Source of the DNA: an uncultured Spirochaetales bacterium
Lineage (GTDB): Bacteria > Spirochaetota > Spirochaetia > Sphaerochaetales > Sphaerochaetaceae
Length of the DNA stretch: 57,129 nt
Reading direction: 5' to 3'
Assembly (NCBI GenBank): GCA_949293335.1
Contig: CASFDA010000030.1
Coordinates: 1 to 57,129, forward strand
The stretch's first letter is position 1. Every line of letters begins with the position of its first letter. Below, in pieces: positions 14,920 through 23,869 of the stretch. A program made the position numbers and the translations under genes. Below the pieces are notes generated by a model, which had not been told where the DNA came from, did no database searches, and saw only the letters and a list, made by a program, of their open reading frames with translations.

Positions 14920-16822
14920 AATTCTCGACCTCCTCGGAAAGCATCATCCACTTCTCTTCCTTTTCTTCTTTCTCTTTTTCGAGCTTTTCCTTTTCTTCCA
15001 TAACCTTCGTTATCTTCATCCGGTCCGAATAGACTTCCTCCAGTGACATTTCATCTGAGAGTGTCCTTATCTTCTCCTCGATTGATGAGATTTCGAGTTC
15101 CAGTTTTCCGATCTCTGCGATCAGTTTCTTTTTCCTGTTTTTAGCCTCTTTCTGTTCCCTGTAGTTCTGGGTAGTCTTTTCAGCAGGCTTCTCTTCCCTT
15201 TCTTCTCTCCTGATCTGGTAAAGTTCCTCTTTCTCCTTGAGCTTGTAATTGAAGTATTCCCAGTCACCGCTATAGAATTCCGGTCCTTCCTCACTCAGAT
15301 AGAGTATTCTTGTCGCGAGCTTTGAAATGAAATGCTTGTCATGGCTTACGAATATGACAGTTCCCTGATATTTGTCGATTGCCTCAAGCAGCATCTCCTT
15401 CGTGTTGATGTCCAGATGGTTTGTCGGCTCGTCGAGAATGAGGAGATTATACGGATGCATCAGTATTTTCAGAAGGGCCAGACGGGATTTCTCTCCTCCT
15501 GATAGCACTGAACACTTCTTCATCACATCGTCATCCGAAAACAAGAATGCTCCCAGCATGTTGCGGACTTTGGGAAGATCCTTCGTGTCTGCCACGCTCT
15601 CAAGTTCTTCCAGTACAGTATTGCTGCCGTCTATTGTCTTCTCGGCTTCCTGATCAAAATAGCCGACCTTCACATTTGCGCCCAGACGTACGTTCCCGCT
15701 GTAGTCATGGTCTCTCTCTGCGAGGATCCTCAGCAGCGTGCTCTTTCCTTTTCCGTTTCGTCCTGTGACTGCAAGGCGTTCCTTTTTGTTCACTATGAAT
15801 GATATTCCATCGTAGATTACGTTATCCCCATAGCTCTTGTGGAGATCTTCGACGATCACGACATCGTTTCCGGATGGCTCTGCATCGGGGAATGAGAAGT
15901 GTACTTTCTTCAGGTGAGAAGGAACTTCCACAAGCTCTATCTTCTCAAGCATCTTTATCCTTGACTGTACCTGTCTTGCTTTCGTTGCCTTGTACCTGAA
16001 ACGTTCGATGAAGGCCTCTTTGTCCTTTATTTCAGCCTCCTGCCGTTCCCTCAGTTTCTCCCTCTCCTTTATCTCCTCTTCCCGTGTGACGAGGTACTTC
16101 GAGTAGTTTCCCTTGTACTCCTTGAGCTTTCCCATAAAAAGTTCGAATACCGTGTCGACTGTCGAGTCGAGGAAATCCTGATCATGAGAGACAAGCATTA
16201 TCCCTCCAGGATAGCTCTTCAGGTATTCTTCAAGCCATGTCAGGGCCTCGATGTCCAGATAGTTTGTCGGCTCATCCAGAAACATGAAATCGGGATTTTC
16301 GAGCAGGACGCGGGCAAGGGCTATCCTCATCTGGTAGCCACCAGAGAATTCGCTGACATTCCTTGAAAAGTCCTTTTCCTCAAAGCCAAGTCCCATCAGT
16401 ACCGAGCCGATCCATCTCTTTCTTTCGTAATAGCCGCCACTTTCAAGTTCTTCGTGTATCTCTGAGAGACGGAAGAGTCCCTTCTCATTTCCGTCTTCTA
16501 TCTCATTTCCGATCATTTCCTCTTCCCTGAGGAGGGGAATGAAACGGTCATATCCATGCTCTGCGCTCTCATATACGCTCTCATCCTTCAGGACAACATC
16601 GCTCTGGGGAAGATATGATATCCGGCCACCTTTCGTGATCGAGATATTTATATCATCTGGTTCGATTATGCCCATGACAGATTTGAAGAGAGTACTCTTT
16701 CCCGATCCGTTTGCCCCAACAAGGGCATAACGGCTTTTCTCATCCATCTGGAACGAGATTCCGTCAAGGATTTTCCTGTCTGCAAATGAAAGGTACAGCG
16801 AATTGATCTGCAAGCTCTTCAT
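14909..16822 (-). CDS. ABC-F family ATP-binding protein
   Basis: A 637-residue cytosolic protein with two ABC domains and no membrane segments. Domain 1: GANGSGKST (about 36-44), SGGYQMRIALA, FLDEPTNYLD. Domain 2: GRNGKGKST, LSGGEKSRLALL, LDEPTNHLD. A long charged linker (about 240-300) and a C-terminal coiled coil rich in Glu and Lys match the Uup/YdiF-type ABC-F translation factors that act at the ribosomal E site. A resistance role is possible but not indicated by context. The start follows a region shared with the divergent aroDE promoter. Confidence 0.9.
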   Translation of the reverse strand: MKSLQINSLYLSFADRKILDGISFQMDEKSRYALVGANGSGKSTLFKSVMGIIEPDDINISITKGGRISYLPQSDVVLKDESVYESAEHGYDRFIPLLREEEMIGNEIEDGNEKGLFRLSEIHEELESGGYYERKRWIGSVLMGLGFEEKDFSRNVSEFSGGYQMRIALARVLLENPDFMFLDEPTNYLDIEALTWLEEYLKSYPGGIMLVSHDQDFLDSTVDTVFELFMGKLKEYKGNYSKYLVTREEEIKEREKLRERQEAEIKDKEAFIERFRYKATKARQVQSRIKMLEKIELVEVPSHLKKVHFSFPDAEPSGNDVVIVEDLHKSYGDNVIYDGISFIVNKKERLAVTGRNGKGKSTLLRILAERDHDYSGNVRLGANVKVGYFDQEAEKTIDGSNTVLEELESVADTKDLPKVRNMLGAFLFSDDDVMKKCSVLSGGEKSRLALLKILMHPYNLLILDEPTNHLDINTKEMLLEAIDKYQGTVIFVSHDKHFISKLATRILYLSEEGPEFYSGDWEYFNYKLKEKEELYQIRREEREEKPAEKTTQNYREQKEAKNRKKKLIAEIGKLELEISSIEEKIRTLSDEMSLEEVYSDRMKITKVMEEKEKLEKEKEEKEEKWMMLSEEVENFDI

Positions 16823-16922
16823 ACGTCACTCCAAGATAAAAATATTGACAAAAAGAGGAAACAAAGCCAACTGGTGAATTTACTGTATGCATCAATGGGA
16901 TAAAAATCGTATTATTTAGCTC
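16823..16922 (+). promoter_or_regulatory. Divergent intergenic region; probable aroDE promoter
   Basis: This 100-bp segment separates two divergent genes. TATTAT (16910-16915) lies seven bases before the aroDE ATG with no SD between, which suggests a leaderless start; the -35 is weak. TTGACA (16845-16850) is present but has no -10 at the proper distance on the plus strand. Confidence 0.4.
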
Positions 16923-18365
16923 ATGATTTGCCTTACTTTATCCTCCACCACTCTTCGTGATGCAGAAGAAGAGATCAAGAGAAACAGGGAATATATAGAC
17001 CTGGCAGAATTGAGAGTCGATCTTCTTGCCAGGGAAGAGATCAGGAAAGCCAGAGAATTTCCAAAGATGGTTGATGTTCCATTGATCCTCACTTTACGGC
17101 GCAAGGAGGATGGGGGAAGATCCACATTTTCGGAAAAGGAGAGAAGGGAGATTCTCCTCTATCTTCTCGATGGGGATTTTTCCTATGTGGATATTGAAGG
17201 GGATATCAAGAGGGGAGATGTCGAGCAGAAAGCAAGGGCAAGGGGAATAAGGATAATCAGGAGTTACCATAATTTCTCATCTGTTCCGGAGGACATTTAT
17301 TCGAAGATTTATTCTCTGCATCAGAAAGGGGACATTGCAAAAGTTGCAGTAAAGCTGAATTCCTTCCAGGATGTGCTGACGCTTTTCAAGGTTGAGGAAG
17401 AGCTCAAGGGCATAGAGAAGATCGTGATAGGAATGGGCGAATTCGGTGTTCCTACTCGAATACTCTACAAGAAGCTCGGCTCCATGCTCACATTCGCAAG
17501 TGAGAGCGAGGTCGCGCCAGGACAACTGAGTGCAAGGGACCTCAAGACACTCTACAGGGCGGACATGGTGGATGACCGCACTTCGATTTACGGGATAATA
17601 GGGAATCCTGTCATGCATACCTCGTCCCCGAAAATACATAACCTCGGCTTCCAGGCCATCAGGTTCAATGCGATATACGTTCCCTTCCTTGTGGACAATA
17701 TCCGCCTTTTCTTTGCATTCGCGGAGTACATGCATCTGAAGGGTTTTTCTGTAACGGTTCCTTTCAAAGTCGATGTGCTTTCGTATCTGGGCAATATTAC
17801 GCGTGAAGTCAAGCAGATCGGATCATGCAACACTGTCGTTCGTGTGCGCGGAATGTGGAAGGGGATAAACACAGACTATTACGGTTTCATAAAACCCATA
17901 GAGAAGGAACTCGAGAGCGGAAAGATCAAGAGCGCCCTTGTGATCGGGGCAGGAGGGGCATCGTACGCGATTGTCTGGGCTCTGAGGAACAGGGGTGTCA
18001 AGGTTGTGATATTAAACCGCACGCTCAGCCACGCAGAGAGGATCGCAAAGATAAATATCTGCCAGTATGACAGCATAGACAATGCGTCCAATTACGAAGG
18101 AAAGGTCGATCTTGTCGTGCAGACGACTAGCGTCGGCCTCTATCCGCATGAGGACGAGTCACCGGTTCCGAATTTCCATTTTACAGGAAAGGAGATTGCA
18201 TACGACATTATTTACAAGCCGAGGATGACCCGATTTTTGAAGGATGCATCTGAAAAAGGTTGTATCCTCCACTTCGGTTCCGAGATGCTTCTTGATCAGG
18301 GAAAGCTTCAGTTCGAGGCATTCTCCGGATATTACTATCCCTCCTGGGTAGATCCCGGATTATAG
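16923..18365 (+). CDS. aroDE: Bifunctional 3-dehydroquinate dehydratase / shikimate dehydrogenase
   Basis: A 480-residue fusion doing steps 3 and 4 of the shikimate pathway. Residues 1-210 are a type I dehydroquinase: a His in RSYHNF and the Schiff-base Lys in AKVAVKLNS. Residues about 220-480 are AroE: NPVMHTSSPKIHN, VTVPFKVDV with the catalytic Lys, INTDYYGF, and the NADP-binding VIGAGGASYAIVWAL. Fusions of this order are known in plants, Chlamydiae and some spirochaetes. It is convergent with the aroK-aroC operon (6-bp overlap with the helicase partner gene), so four pathway steps sit in one neighbourhood. Confidence 0.93.
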   Translation: MICLTLSSTTLRDAEEEIKRNREYIDLAELRVDLLAREEIRKAREFPKMVDVPLILTLRRKEDGGRSTFSEKERREILLYLLDGDFSYVDIEGDIKRGDVEQKARARGIRIIRSYHNFSSVPEDIYSKIYSLHQKGDIAKVAVKLNSFQDVLTLFKVEEELKGIEKIVIGMGEFGVPTRILYKKLGSMLTFASESEVAPGQLSARDLKTLYRADMVDDRTSIYGIIGNPVMHTSSPKIHNLGFQAIRFNAIYVPFLVDNIRLFFAFAEYMHLKGFSVTVPFKVDVLSYLGNITREVKQIGSCNTVVRVRGMWKGINTDYYGFIKPIEKELESGKIKSALVIGAGGASYAIVWALRNRGVKVVILNRTLSHAERIAKINICQYDSIDNASNYEGKVDLVVQTTSVGLYPHEDESPVPNFHFTGKEIAYDIIYKPRMTRFLKDASEKGCILHFGSEMLLDQGKLQFEAFSGYYYPSWVDPGL

Positions 18366-20048
18366 TAATGCGATCGGGATGAGGGTTACTTTATAGATTC
18401 CTCCGACATCCATCCCCTTGTGCTGGAATATCATCTTGTCATTCCCGTCGTCTGTCTTCGTGAGGATATCGACCCTCCCGATCTGGCTTTTTCCCTTATA
18501 GTCCTCAATAAGAAGCGCGTAATCGTCTCTTTCTTTCTCAGCTTCCTCTATGAGCTTGAGCTTCCCCTGATAGTCAAAGGCATCGCTTGACGGGAAGTAA
18601 CCCTTCACTTCTTCATCGAAGATAAGGAATCCTGATTTCTTCAAAAGTGCGCTGATCACATCTTTTTCCTTTTCTCCGCTTTCCTTTATCTCACCTTTCC
18701 AAGACCTCTTCCTGATTTCCGGGAAAGGCTTTTCAGCGACAAAAGGAAGAAGTGGTTTTCTTTCTCCAGTTATTTCAGGTCCCTTTATCTTCTTCTCGAA
18801 TCCGTCAGATGAAGAAGAAAGGAGTTTCCTCCATTCTCTCTGGTACATATAGTCCATGACGTAGTTCTCATCGTCGATTTTCCTCTTTATGTACTTGTCA
18901 ATTCCTTCGATGAGCGGAAAGAGCCGTTTCATCCTTCCCTTGAGAGTGAGGACGATGCTTGCTTCCGCAGAGTATTCGGAGTACTGGTCGTAGTATCCTC
19001 TGATCCGTTCTGCGATTGCATCAGAAATAGGATAGCGGCTGCTTTCGGAAAGGAAGCGTATCGCATCATTGTCACTGTAGCCGAGATCAAAGAAGGAAAA
19101 CAGGCTCTCCTTGTCAAAGCCCCAGATGCTTACTCTGTCAAGCGACATGGGATATGAAAGGAGCGAAAGCCTCGGGTCAAACTTTCCCTCGCTTGTGATC
19201 CTCCAGTCTGAAGAGATGAAAGTGTCACCATCTTCAATCAGGCATCTTGCGACCAGATACTCGCCCTCGTCGTCTATGAATCCGAAATCAATGAGATCTT
19301 TTATGTCGGTAAAACTGCATTTGGTAATGAGGAAGAGCCTTTTCATCGTCAGGGCTATCTTATCTTGCCTCACTGCCCCGGAAGATGTCACCAGACGGAG
19401 AAGATAGAGATGATTCTCCCTCTCTTTCTCACTCAGCTGCGGTCTCATGATGTATGAGAACTGCAACAGGGTAGGAAAGCCTATGAAGGCAAGGTAGTTA
19501 TCCCCCTCGACGATCAGGTTGTCCTCTTCCTTTACAACAGAAAGTTCCTTCAGAGCCTCGATTGCTCTCTCACTTGCATTTGAGATCCTGTTCCTGTCCA
19601 TGGAGGGAATGAGTGAGAGATATTCATCGCTCGAGAAGTATCTTCCGTTCCTCTTTATCTTTCTTCCCCTCACGAGGGAAAGGAGAAGCAGGGGAAAAGA
19701 AGAGGGTAGGGCTTTCCTGTTCTCCCTTTCTTCTCCCAAGAGAGGATAGAGAAATGTAAACTCTTTTGAACGGAGCTTTATCTCCCCGTCTTCTGTCACA
19801 CTGATGAAGAAACGGGATTCGAGCCTCTTCAGATTGAAGACCTCCTCTTTCCCGAGAGCTGATCTGACATCCTTGACTGTCAGCGGACCGGAGAATGAAA
19901 GGATTGAAAGGAGGATGAGCGTCTCCTCCTTGAGAGAAGAGAGGAGTTCATCTTTGTGCAACTGGAAAAAGTGTTCCTTCTCCGCTTCGTCCACCTCTTC
20001 CTTTTTGAAATATATCAGGTTCCTTATCCGCTCTGTCTCTTTCGTCAT
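18360..20048 (-). CDS. Unrecognised partner protein of the XPB-type helicase
   Basis: A 562-residue acidic, soluble protein that I do not firmly recognise. The first about 110 residues look like a winged helix (LILLSILSFSGPLTVKDVRSAL). The middle is helical and rich in Leu and Ser, and the last about 100 residues (LIEDYKGKSQIGRVDIL, then MIFQHKGMDVGGIYKVTLIPIALL) resemble the C-terminal beta-rich end of helicase-associated (Helicase_C_3-like) proteins. It overlaps the helicase gene by four bases, so stoichiometric co-expression is likely. Archaeal XPB works with the nuclease Bax1; whether this protein is an analogous partner is inference, and I see no clear nuclease motif. Confidence 0.5.
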   Translation of the reverse strand: MTKETERIRNLIYFKKEEVDEAEKEHFFQLHKDELLSSLKEETLILLSILSFSGPLTVKDVRSALGKEEVFNLKRLESRFFISVTEDGEIKLRSKEFTFLYPLLGEERENRKALPSSFPLLLLSLVRGRKIKRNGRYFSSDEYLSLIPSMDRNRISNASERAIEALKELSVVKEEDNLIVEGDNYLAFIGFPTLLQFSYIMRPQLSEKERENHLYLLRLVTSSGAVRQDKIALTMKRLFLITKCSFTDIKDLIDFGFIDDEGEYLVARCLIEDGDTFISSDWRITSEGKFDPRLSLLSYPMSLDRVSIWGFDKESLFSFFDLGYSDNDAIRFLSESSRYPISDAIAERIRGYYDQYSEYSAEASIVLTLKGRMKRLFPLIEGIDKYIKRKIDDENYVMDYMYQREWRKLLSSSSDGFEKKIKGPEITGERKPLLPFVAEKPFPEIRKRSWKGEIKESGEKEKDVISALLKKSGFLIFDEEVKGYFPSSDAFDYQGKLKLIEEAEKERDDYALLIEDYKGKSQIGRVDILTKTDDGNDKMIFQHKGMDVGGIYKVTLIPIALL

Positions 20049-21673
20049 ATCTTTTCCAATGAGTAGCTGTAGCCCTGTTCGCTGAGGAACTTCTGCCTGT
20101 TTAGCGCATAGTTCTCCTCTTCGGAAAGCTCGGTCACGATCGTGTAGAAATGGCTGTCCCTGTCCTTCGGTCTGAGTATCCTCCCCAGTCGCTGGGCCTC
20201 TTCCTGCCTTGAGCCGAAAGTCCCGGACACTTGTATCAGTAGAGATGCATCGGGCAGGTCGATTGCGTAGTTTGCGACCTTGCTTACAATAAGTGTCCTT
20301 ATCTTTCCGCTCCGGAAAGCAGAATAAAGTTCATCCCTGACACTGTTTTTTGTGCTTCCGGTTATTATCGGAAATCCGAAGGCCTTCTGTATCTCCTTCA
20401 GCTGATCAAGGTATTGTCCGATGATGAGTCCTTTCTCATCATTGTGTCTTTCAAGGAGCATTCTGACTACATCGATCTTCTTGTAGTTCTCTGCGGCGAT
20501 CCTGTATTTCTCTTTCTTTGATGATGTTGCGTAGAGGATCTCCATCTCCTCTGGCAGGGTGATCCTTATCTCGTGGCAGTACGCCTTGGCAATGAAGCCG
20601 TTTTTTTCCAGTTCGCTCCATGGAGTATCGAAACGCTTCGGCCCGACAAGGCTGAATACTTCATCTTCTTTCCCGTCTTCACGTACAAGGGTTGCTGTGA
20701 GGCCAAGGCGGTAAAGGCTCTGCAGCTCTGCCGTAAGCCTGAAGACTGGCGCGGGGAGCATATGTACCTCGTCATAGATAACAAAACCCCAGTTTCCGTC
20801 CCTCAGGAGGGAAAAGTGAGGGAATTCCCCTTCGTCATTTCGGTATGTGAGGATCTGGTATGTGGAGACCGTTATGGGCTCTATCTCCTTCTTCTCGCCT
20901 GAATACTCTCCGATCTTTCCGTCGTATGTACTCTTGTCCCTTATCTCGCTGATCCACTGATGGACGCTCGATACATTTGGGGCAAGGATCAGCGTTCTGG
21001 TCTTGAGAGCCTCCATCGCCTTCAAGCCTACTATTGTCTTTCCTGATCCGCAGGGTAGCACAATGACGCCGAAGCCTGTTCCGCTCTCTCCGTTTCCGAG
21101 GAGGCTCTTGACTGCATCCTCCTGATATTTCCTCACTTTGAAGTCAGGCTTTAGTGAAAAGGGGACATATTCACCTTTTTTCAAGGGTACCCTGTCATCT
21201 ACAGGCAGGTTCATCTTGATGAGCATGAGTTTCACGTTTCCCCTCATCTCCCTGGAGAGGGCAAAAGTATCCTCGCTTCTTTTCACGAGAATTTTCTCAA
21301 GACTCTTGTTTGCCTCTATCTGCAGGAAGAATTTCTTCTTCTTGCAAACCAGAAGGAGCTCGCCATCCTTTCCTTCTTCCAGAATGATGTCCCCATAGCG
21401 GGAGGAAATATCGCGTATGAAGAATGTCACGCGCTCGTCAAGTTCATAGCGTGACCATCTCTTCAGTCTTTCTATCATCTCTTCCCCTGTCAGTCCGGAA
21501 GCTACTGCATTCCAGATCGATAGCGCGGAAATCTGATATGTGTGCATGTGTTCAGGTGATTTTATCAGTTCTGTGAACGGTATGATCTCAGAGCGGGCCT
21601 TGTCACTATCCTCCTGATGAAGATCAAGGAGGATAGTCCTGTCGCTCTGCACTAACAGTGGTTTTTCTTTCAA
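20045..21673 (-). CDS. XPB/Rad25-type DNA repair helicase
   Basis: A 542-residue superfamily 2 helicase. Walker A is LPCGSGKTIVGL, motif II is IYDEVHMLP, then GLTATLVREDGK with the RED motif of XPB, and the C-terminal QEEAQRLGRILRPK. The N-terminal about 180 residues match the substrate-recognition half of bacterial XPB proteins. In eukaryotes XPB opens DNA in TFIIH and repair; bacterial copies are poorly studied. It overlaps both aroC (4 bp) and the partner gene (4 bp), an odd home for a repair helicase. Confidence 0.88.
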   Translation of the reverse strand: MKEKPLLVQSDRTILLDLHQEDSDKARSEIIPFTELIKSPEHMHTYQISALSIWNAVASGLTGEEMIERLKRWSRYELDERVTFFIRDISSRYGDIILEEGKDGELLLVCKKKKFFLQIEANKSLEKILVKRSEDTFALSREMRGNVKLMLIKMNLPVDDRVPLKKGEYVPFSLKPDFKVRKYQEDAVKSLLGNGESGTGFGVIVLPCGSGKTIVGLKAMEALKTRTLILAPNVSSVHQWISEIRDKSTYDGKIGEYSGEKKEIEPITVSTYQILTYRNDEGEFPHFSLLRDGNWGFVIYDEVHMLPAPVFRLTAELQSLYRLGLTATLVREDGKEDEVFSLVGPKRFDTPWSELEKNGFIAKAYCHEIRITLPEEMEILYATSSKKEKYRIAAENYKKIDVVRMLLERHNDEKGLIIGQYLDQLKEIQKAFGFPIITGSTKNSVRDELYSAFRSGKIRTLIVSKVANYAIDLPDASLLIQVSGTFGSRQEEAQRLGRILRPKDRDSHFYTIVTELSEEENYALNRQKFLSEQGYSYSLEKI

Positions 21674-22713
21674 TGGAAATTCTCCAAATACAGGTTCATG
21701 ATCGATATTGCTGTCATGGCCTCGATGACAGGAAGCACTCTGAAGAGTATCACAGGGTCATGCCTGCCCTTTATCTCTATGACCCTCTCTTCACCTTTCT
21801 CGTCGATAGTCTTCTGGCTTCTTGAAACTGATGGGGTAGGCTTGACAGCAACAGTAAAGTATAGTTCTTCTCCTGTTGTGATCCCTCCAAGAATCCCCCC
21901 AGCATTGTTCGAGAGGAATCCTGACTTGTCCATCTGGTCATTGTTTTCAGAGCCAAAGAGGCGAGTTGACTCAAAGCCCAGCCCGAAACTTATTCCTTTT
22001 ACTGCCCCGATACTCATCACAGCATGTGAAATTATGCTTTCAGTTTTATCAAAGCAAGGTTCTCCGAGTCCACGTGGAAGTCCGGTGACATGGCATTCTA
22101 TAGTTCCTCCGATGCTGTCCTTCATCGCCTTTGTATTCTCGATGAGCTCTCTTATCTCATCATCCCTGTCATCGTCAATGAAGTAAAACGGACTTTTGGC
22201 ATCCCTTCTGAAAGCACCTTTTGCAACAATATCCTTGATGCTTCTGACAGCAGAGTAGAACTCTATTCCTTTTTCCTTCAGAAAGAGCTTTGCAAGAGCA
22301 CCTGCTGCAACTCGCATGCTAGTCTCTCTTCCGGAACTTCTTCCTCCACCCCGTTCATCCCTTATGCCATACTTCATGAAATATGTGTAGTCGGCATGTC
22401 CCGGCCTGAATACAGTGCTGATGTCGCTGTAGTCTCCGCTCTTCTGATTCTCGTTGTGTATGATAAGTGCAATCGGGGTGCCGAGAGAGATTCCGTCCTT
22501 CACACCAGAAAGAATCTCGACTTTGTCACTCTCATTTCTCATTGTCCCGTATTTCGTACTTCCCGGGCGCCTTCTGTCCATCTCTTTCTGGATAAATTCT
22601 TCATCGATCCTGATTCCTGAAGGAAATCCGTCAACGATTGCCCCGAGTGCCTTCCCGTGTGATTCGCCGAATGTAGTTACCCGGAAAAGCTTTCCGAAAG
22701 TGTTACCTGGCAT
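21670..22713 (-). CDS. aroC: Chorismate synthase
   Basis: A 347-residue enzyme for the final step to chorismate, using reduced FMN. Family signatures are GKLFRVTTFGESHGKALG (10-27), RPGHADYTYFMKYG and RDERGGGRSSGRET, and the C-terminal RHDPVILFRVLPVIEAM. The length is normal. It starts 11 bp inside aroK and ends 4 bp inside the helicase gene, within one minus-strand operon. Confidence 0.95.
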   Translation of the reverse strand: MPGNTFGKLFRVTTFGESHGKALGAIVDGFPSGIRIDEEFIQKEMDRRRPGSTKYGTMRNESDKVEILSGVKDGISLGTPIALIIHNENQKSGDYSDISTVFRPGHADYTYFMKYGIRDERGGGRSSGRETSMRVAAGALAKLFLKEKGIEFYSAVRSIKDIVAKGAFRRDAKSPFYFIDDDRDDEIRELIENTKAMKDSIGGTIECHVTGLPRGLGEPCFDKTESIISHAVMSIGAVKGISFGLGFESTRLFGSENNDQMDKSGFLSNNAGGILGGITTGEELYFTVAVKPTPSVSRSQKTIDEKGEERVIEIKGRHDPVILFRVLPVIEAMTAISIMNLYLENFH

Positions 22714-23236
22714 CTAAGTACTCCCTGATCTTCTCATCCAGAAAGAGGAGTGTCTCTTCCCTGTCACGGTATGGCCCCATGTCTATGACGAGATCTGCGG
22801 CTGCGGAATATATACTGTCTCGTTCCTGATATATCTTGTGAAATGAATTCTCAATGTTTTTGGCATCAAGAAATGCAGGAACGCCATGCTTGAGGATTAC
22901 ACTGAGCATCTCTCCCTCACTTCTCTTCAGGTAGATGAGGGTTCCTTTTCCTTTCAACAGATCAAGTGTCTCTGGACTGTCAGAGACCCCACCTCCGAGG
23001 CTCAGGACAAAATCCTGTTCCTTGTTTTCCTCGAGGAAATTGTCTATAGCGCGATATTCGATCTCATGAAAGCTTTCCTTCCCGTGTTCAGCGTAGTATT
23101 CCCTGATACTCTCTGGCGCAATTTCTTTGAGCACGAGGTCATCCGAATCACTACCGGTTATTCCGTACTTCTTTGCAAGGAGCTTTCCAAATGTCGTTTT
23201 GCCCGAGTGCTTTATTCCAAGTAAGAAGAGCCTCAT
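22703..23236 (-). CDS. aroK: Shikimate kinase
   Basis: A 177-residue P-loop kinase. The Walker A is GIKHSGKTTFGK, the shikimate-binding DSDD segment follows (the usual D-x-D), then the LGGGVSD glycine-rich loop, the LIYLKRSEGE lid region and a C-terminal adenine-binding end. I chose ATG 23236 because AGGGG lies 8 nt upstream; the frame is open to 23272. The SD overlaps a CCCTTAA/TTAAGGG hairpin (23244-23260), so access to the start may be controlled. It is the first gene of the aroK-aroC-helicase-partner operon. Confidence 0.9.
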   Translation of the reverse strand: MRLFLLGIKHSGKTTFGKLLAKKYGITGSDSDDLVLKEIAPESIREYYAEHGKESFHEIEYRAIDNFLEENKEQDFVLSLGGGVSDSPETLDLLKGKGTLIYLKRSEGEMLSVILKHGVPAFLDAKNIENSFHKIYQERDSIYSAAADLVIDMGPYRDREETLLFLDEKIREYLDAR

Positions 23237-23243
23237 TTTCATC

Positions 23244-23260
23244 CCCTTAAGGCTTAAGGG
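23244..23260 (-). promoter_or_regulatory. Hairpin overlapping the aroK ribosome-binding site
   Basis: CCCTTAA (23244-23250) and TTAAGGG (23254-23260) pair around a 3-nt loop. In the mRNA the arm nearest aroK is TTAAGGG, which contains the SD. It may limit aroK translation; no ligand-binding domain is visible upstream. Confidence 0.4.
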
Positions 23261-23369
23261 TAACAGAATCAAAGCTTTCCATTCAAGTGGAATGTGACAA
23301 CTCGCCTGCCTGAAACCGGGAGTATTCCCGCCGTGAATTTACAAGGAAAAGTGGAAGAGCGAAAACCCC

Positions 23370-23822
23370 TCAATCAGAAAAAAGATCGCTCCAGGAACCA
23401 TCGTCATCTGGTGCATTCACGCTCTTTCCTGTCCTCCTGATCTTCCTTTCCTTTTCTTCCCTTTTCATCTTCCTTCTCTCAACCTTCTCAAGGTACTCTG
23501 CTTCCTTGAGATTCTTCTTCCCGTCAGAGAGGAATCTGTTCTCTTTCACTTTGTACCTCAGGGCATAGTGGAATGTTATGATCATCAGATACCACAGTAC
23601 AGAAATCAAAAACGGAGCGAACGAACGGAAAGACATCAATACTTCATCCGGACTTTCCAGGACGCGGATCAGTGTGTCGAGATTGAGGAGGAAAAGGATG
23701 CAGGAAATAAGGCCGGGGATTATCCAATAGTTTCCTTCCCTCGAGAGTATGAATCGCATCGAAGTGAGAAGTGAAAGGAATACGAAAAGAAGTGACAAAA
23801 GTGGCAGTGCTATATTTTCCAA
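23370..23822 (-). CDS. Small membrane protein with charged C-terminus, family unknown
   Basis: A 150-residue protein. Three hydrophobic segments (about 5-25, 32-52, 66-88) are followed by a Lys/Glu/Arg-rich cytoplasmic tail (residues 90-130) and an acidic end (DDDGSW). It stands alone, divergent from the dGTPase gene. I do not recognise a family. Confidence 0.6.
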   Translation of the reverse strand: MENIALPLLSLLFVFLSLLTSMRFILSREGNYWIIPGLISCILFLLNLDTLIRVLESPDEVLMSFRSFAPFLISVLWYLMIITFHYALRYKVKENRFLSDGKKNLKEAEYLEKVERRKMKREEKERKIRRTGKSVNAPDDDGSWSDLFSD

Positions 23823-23869
23823 TCTTTTTTCCTCTCCTGAATGGTATCATTTAAGCATAGGAGTGGCAA

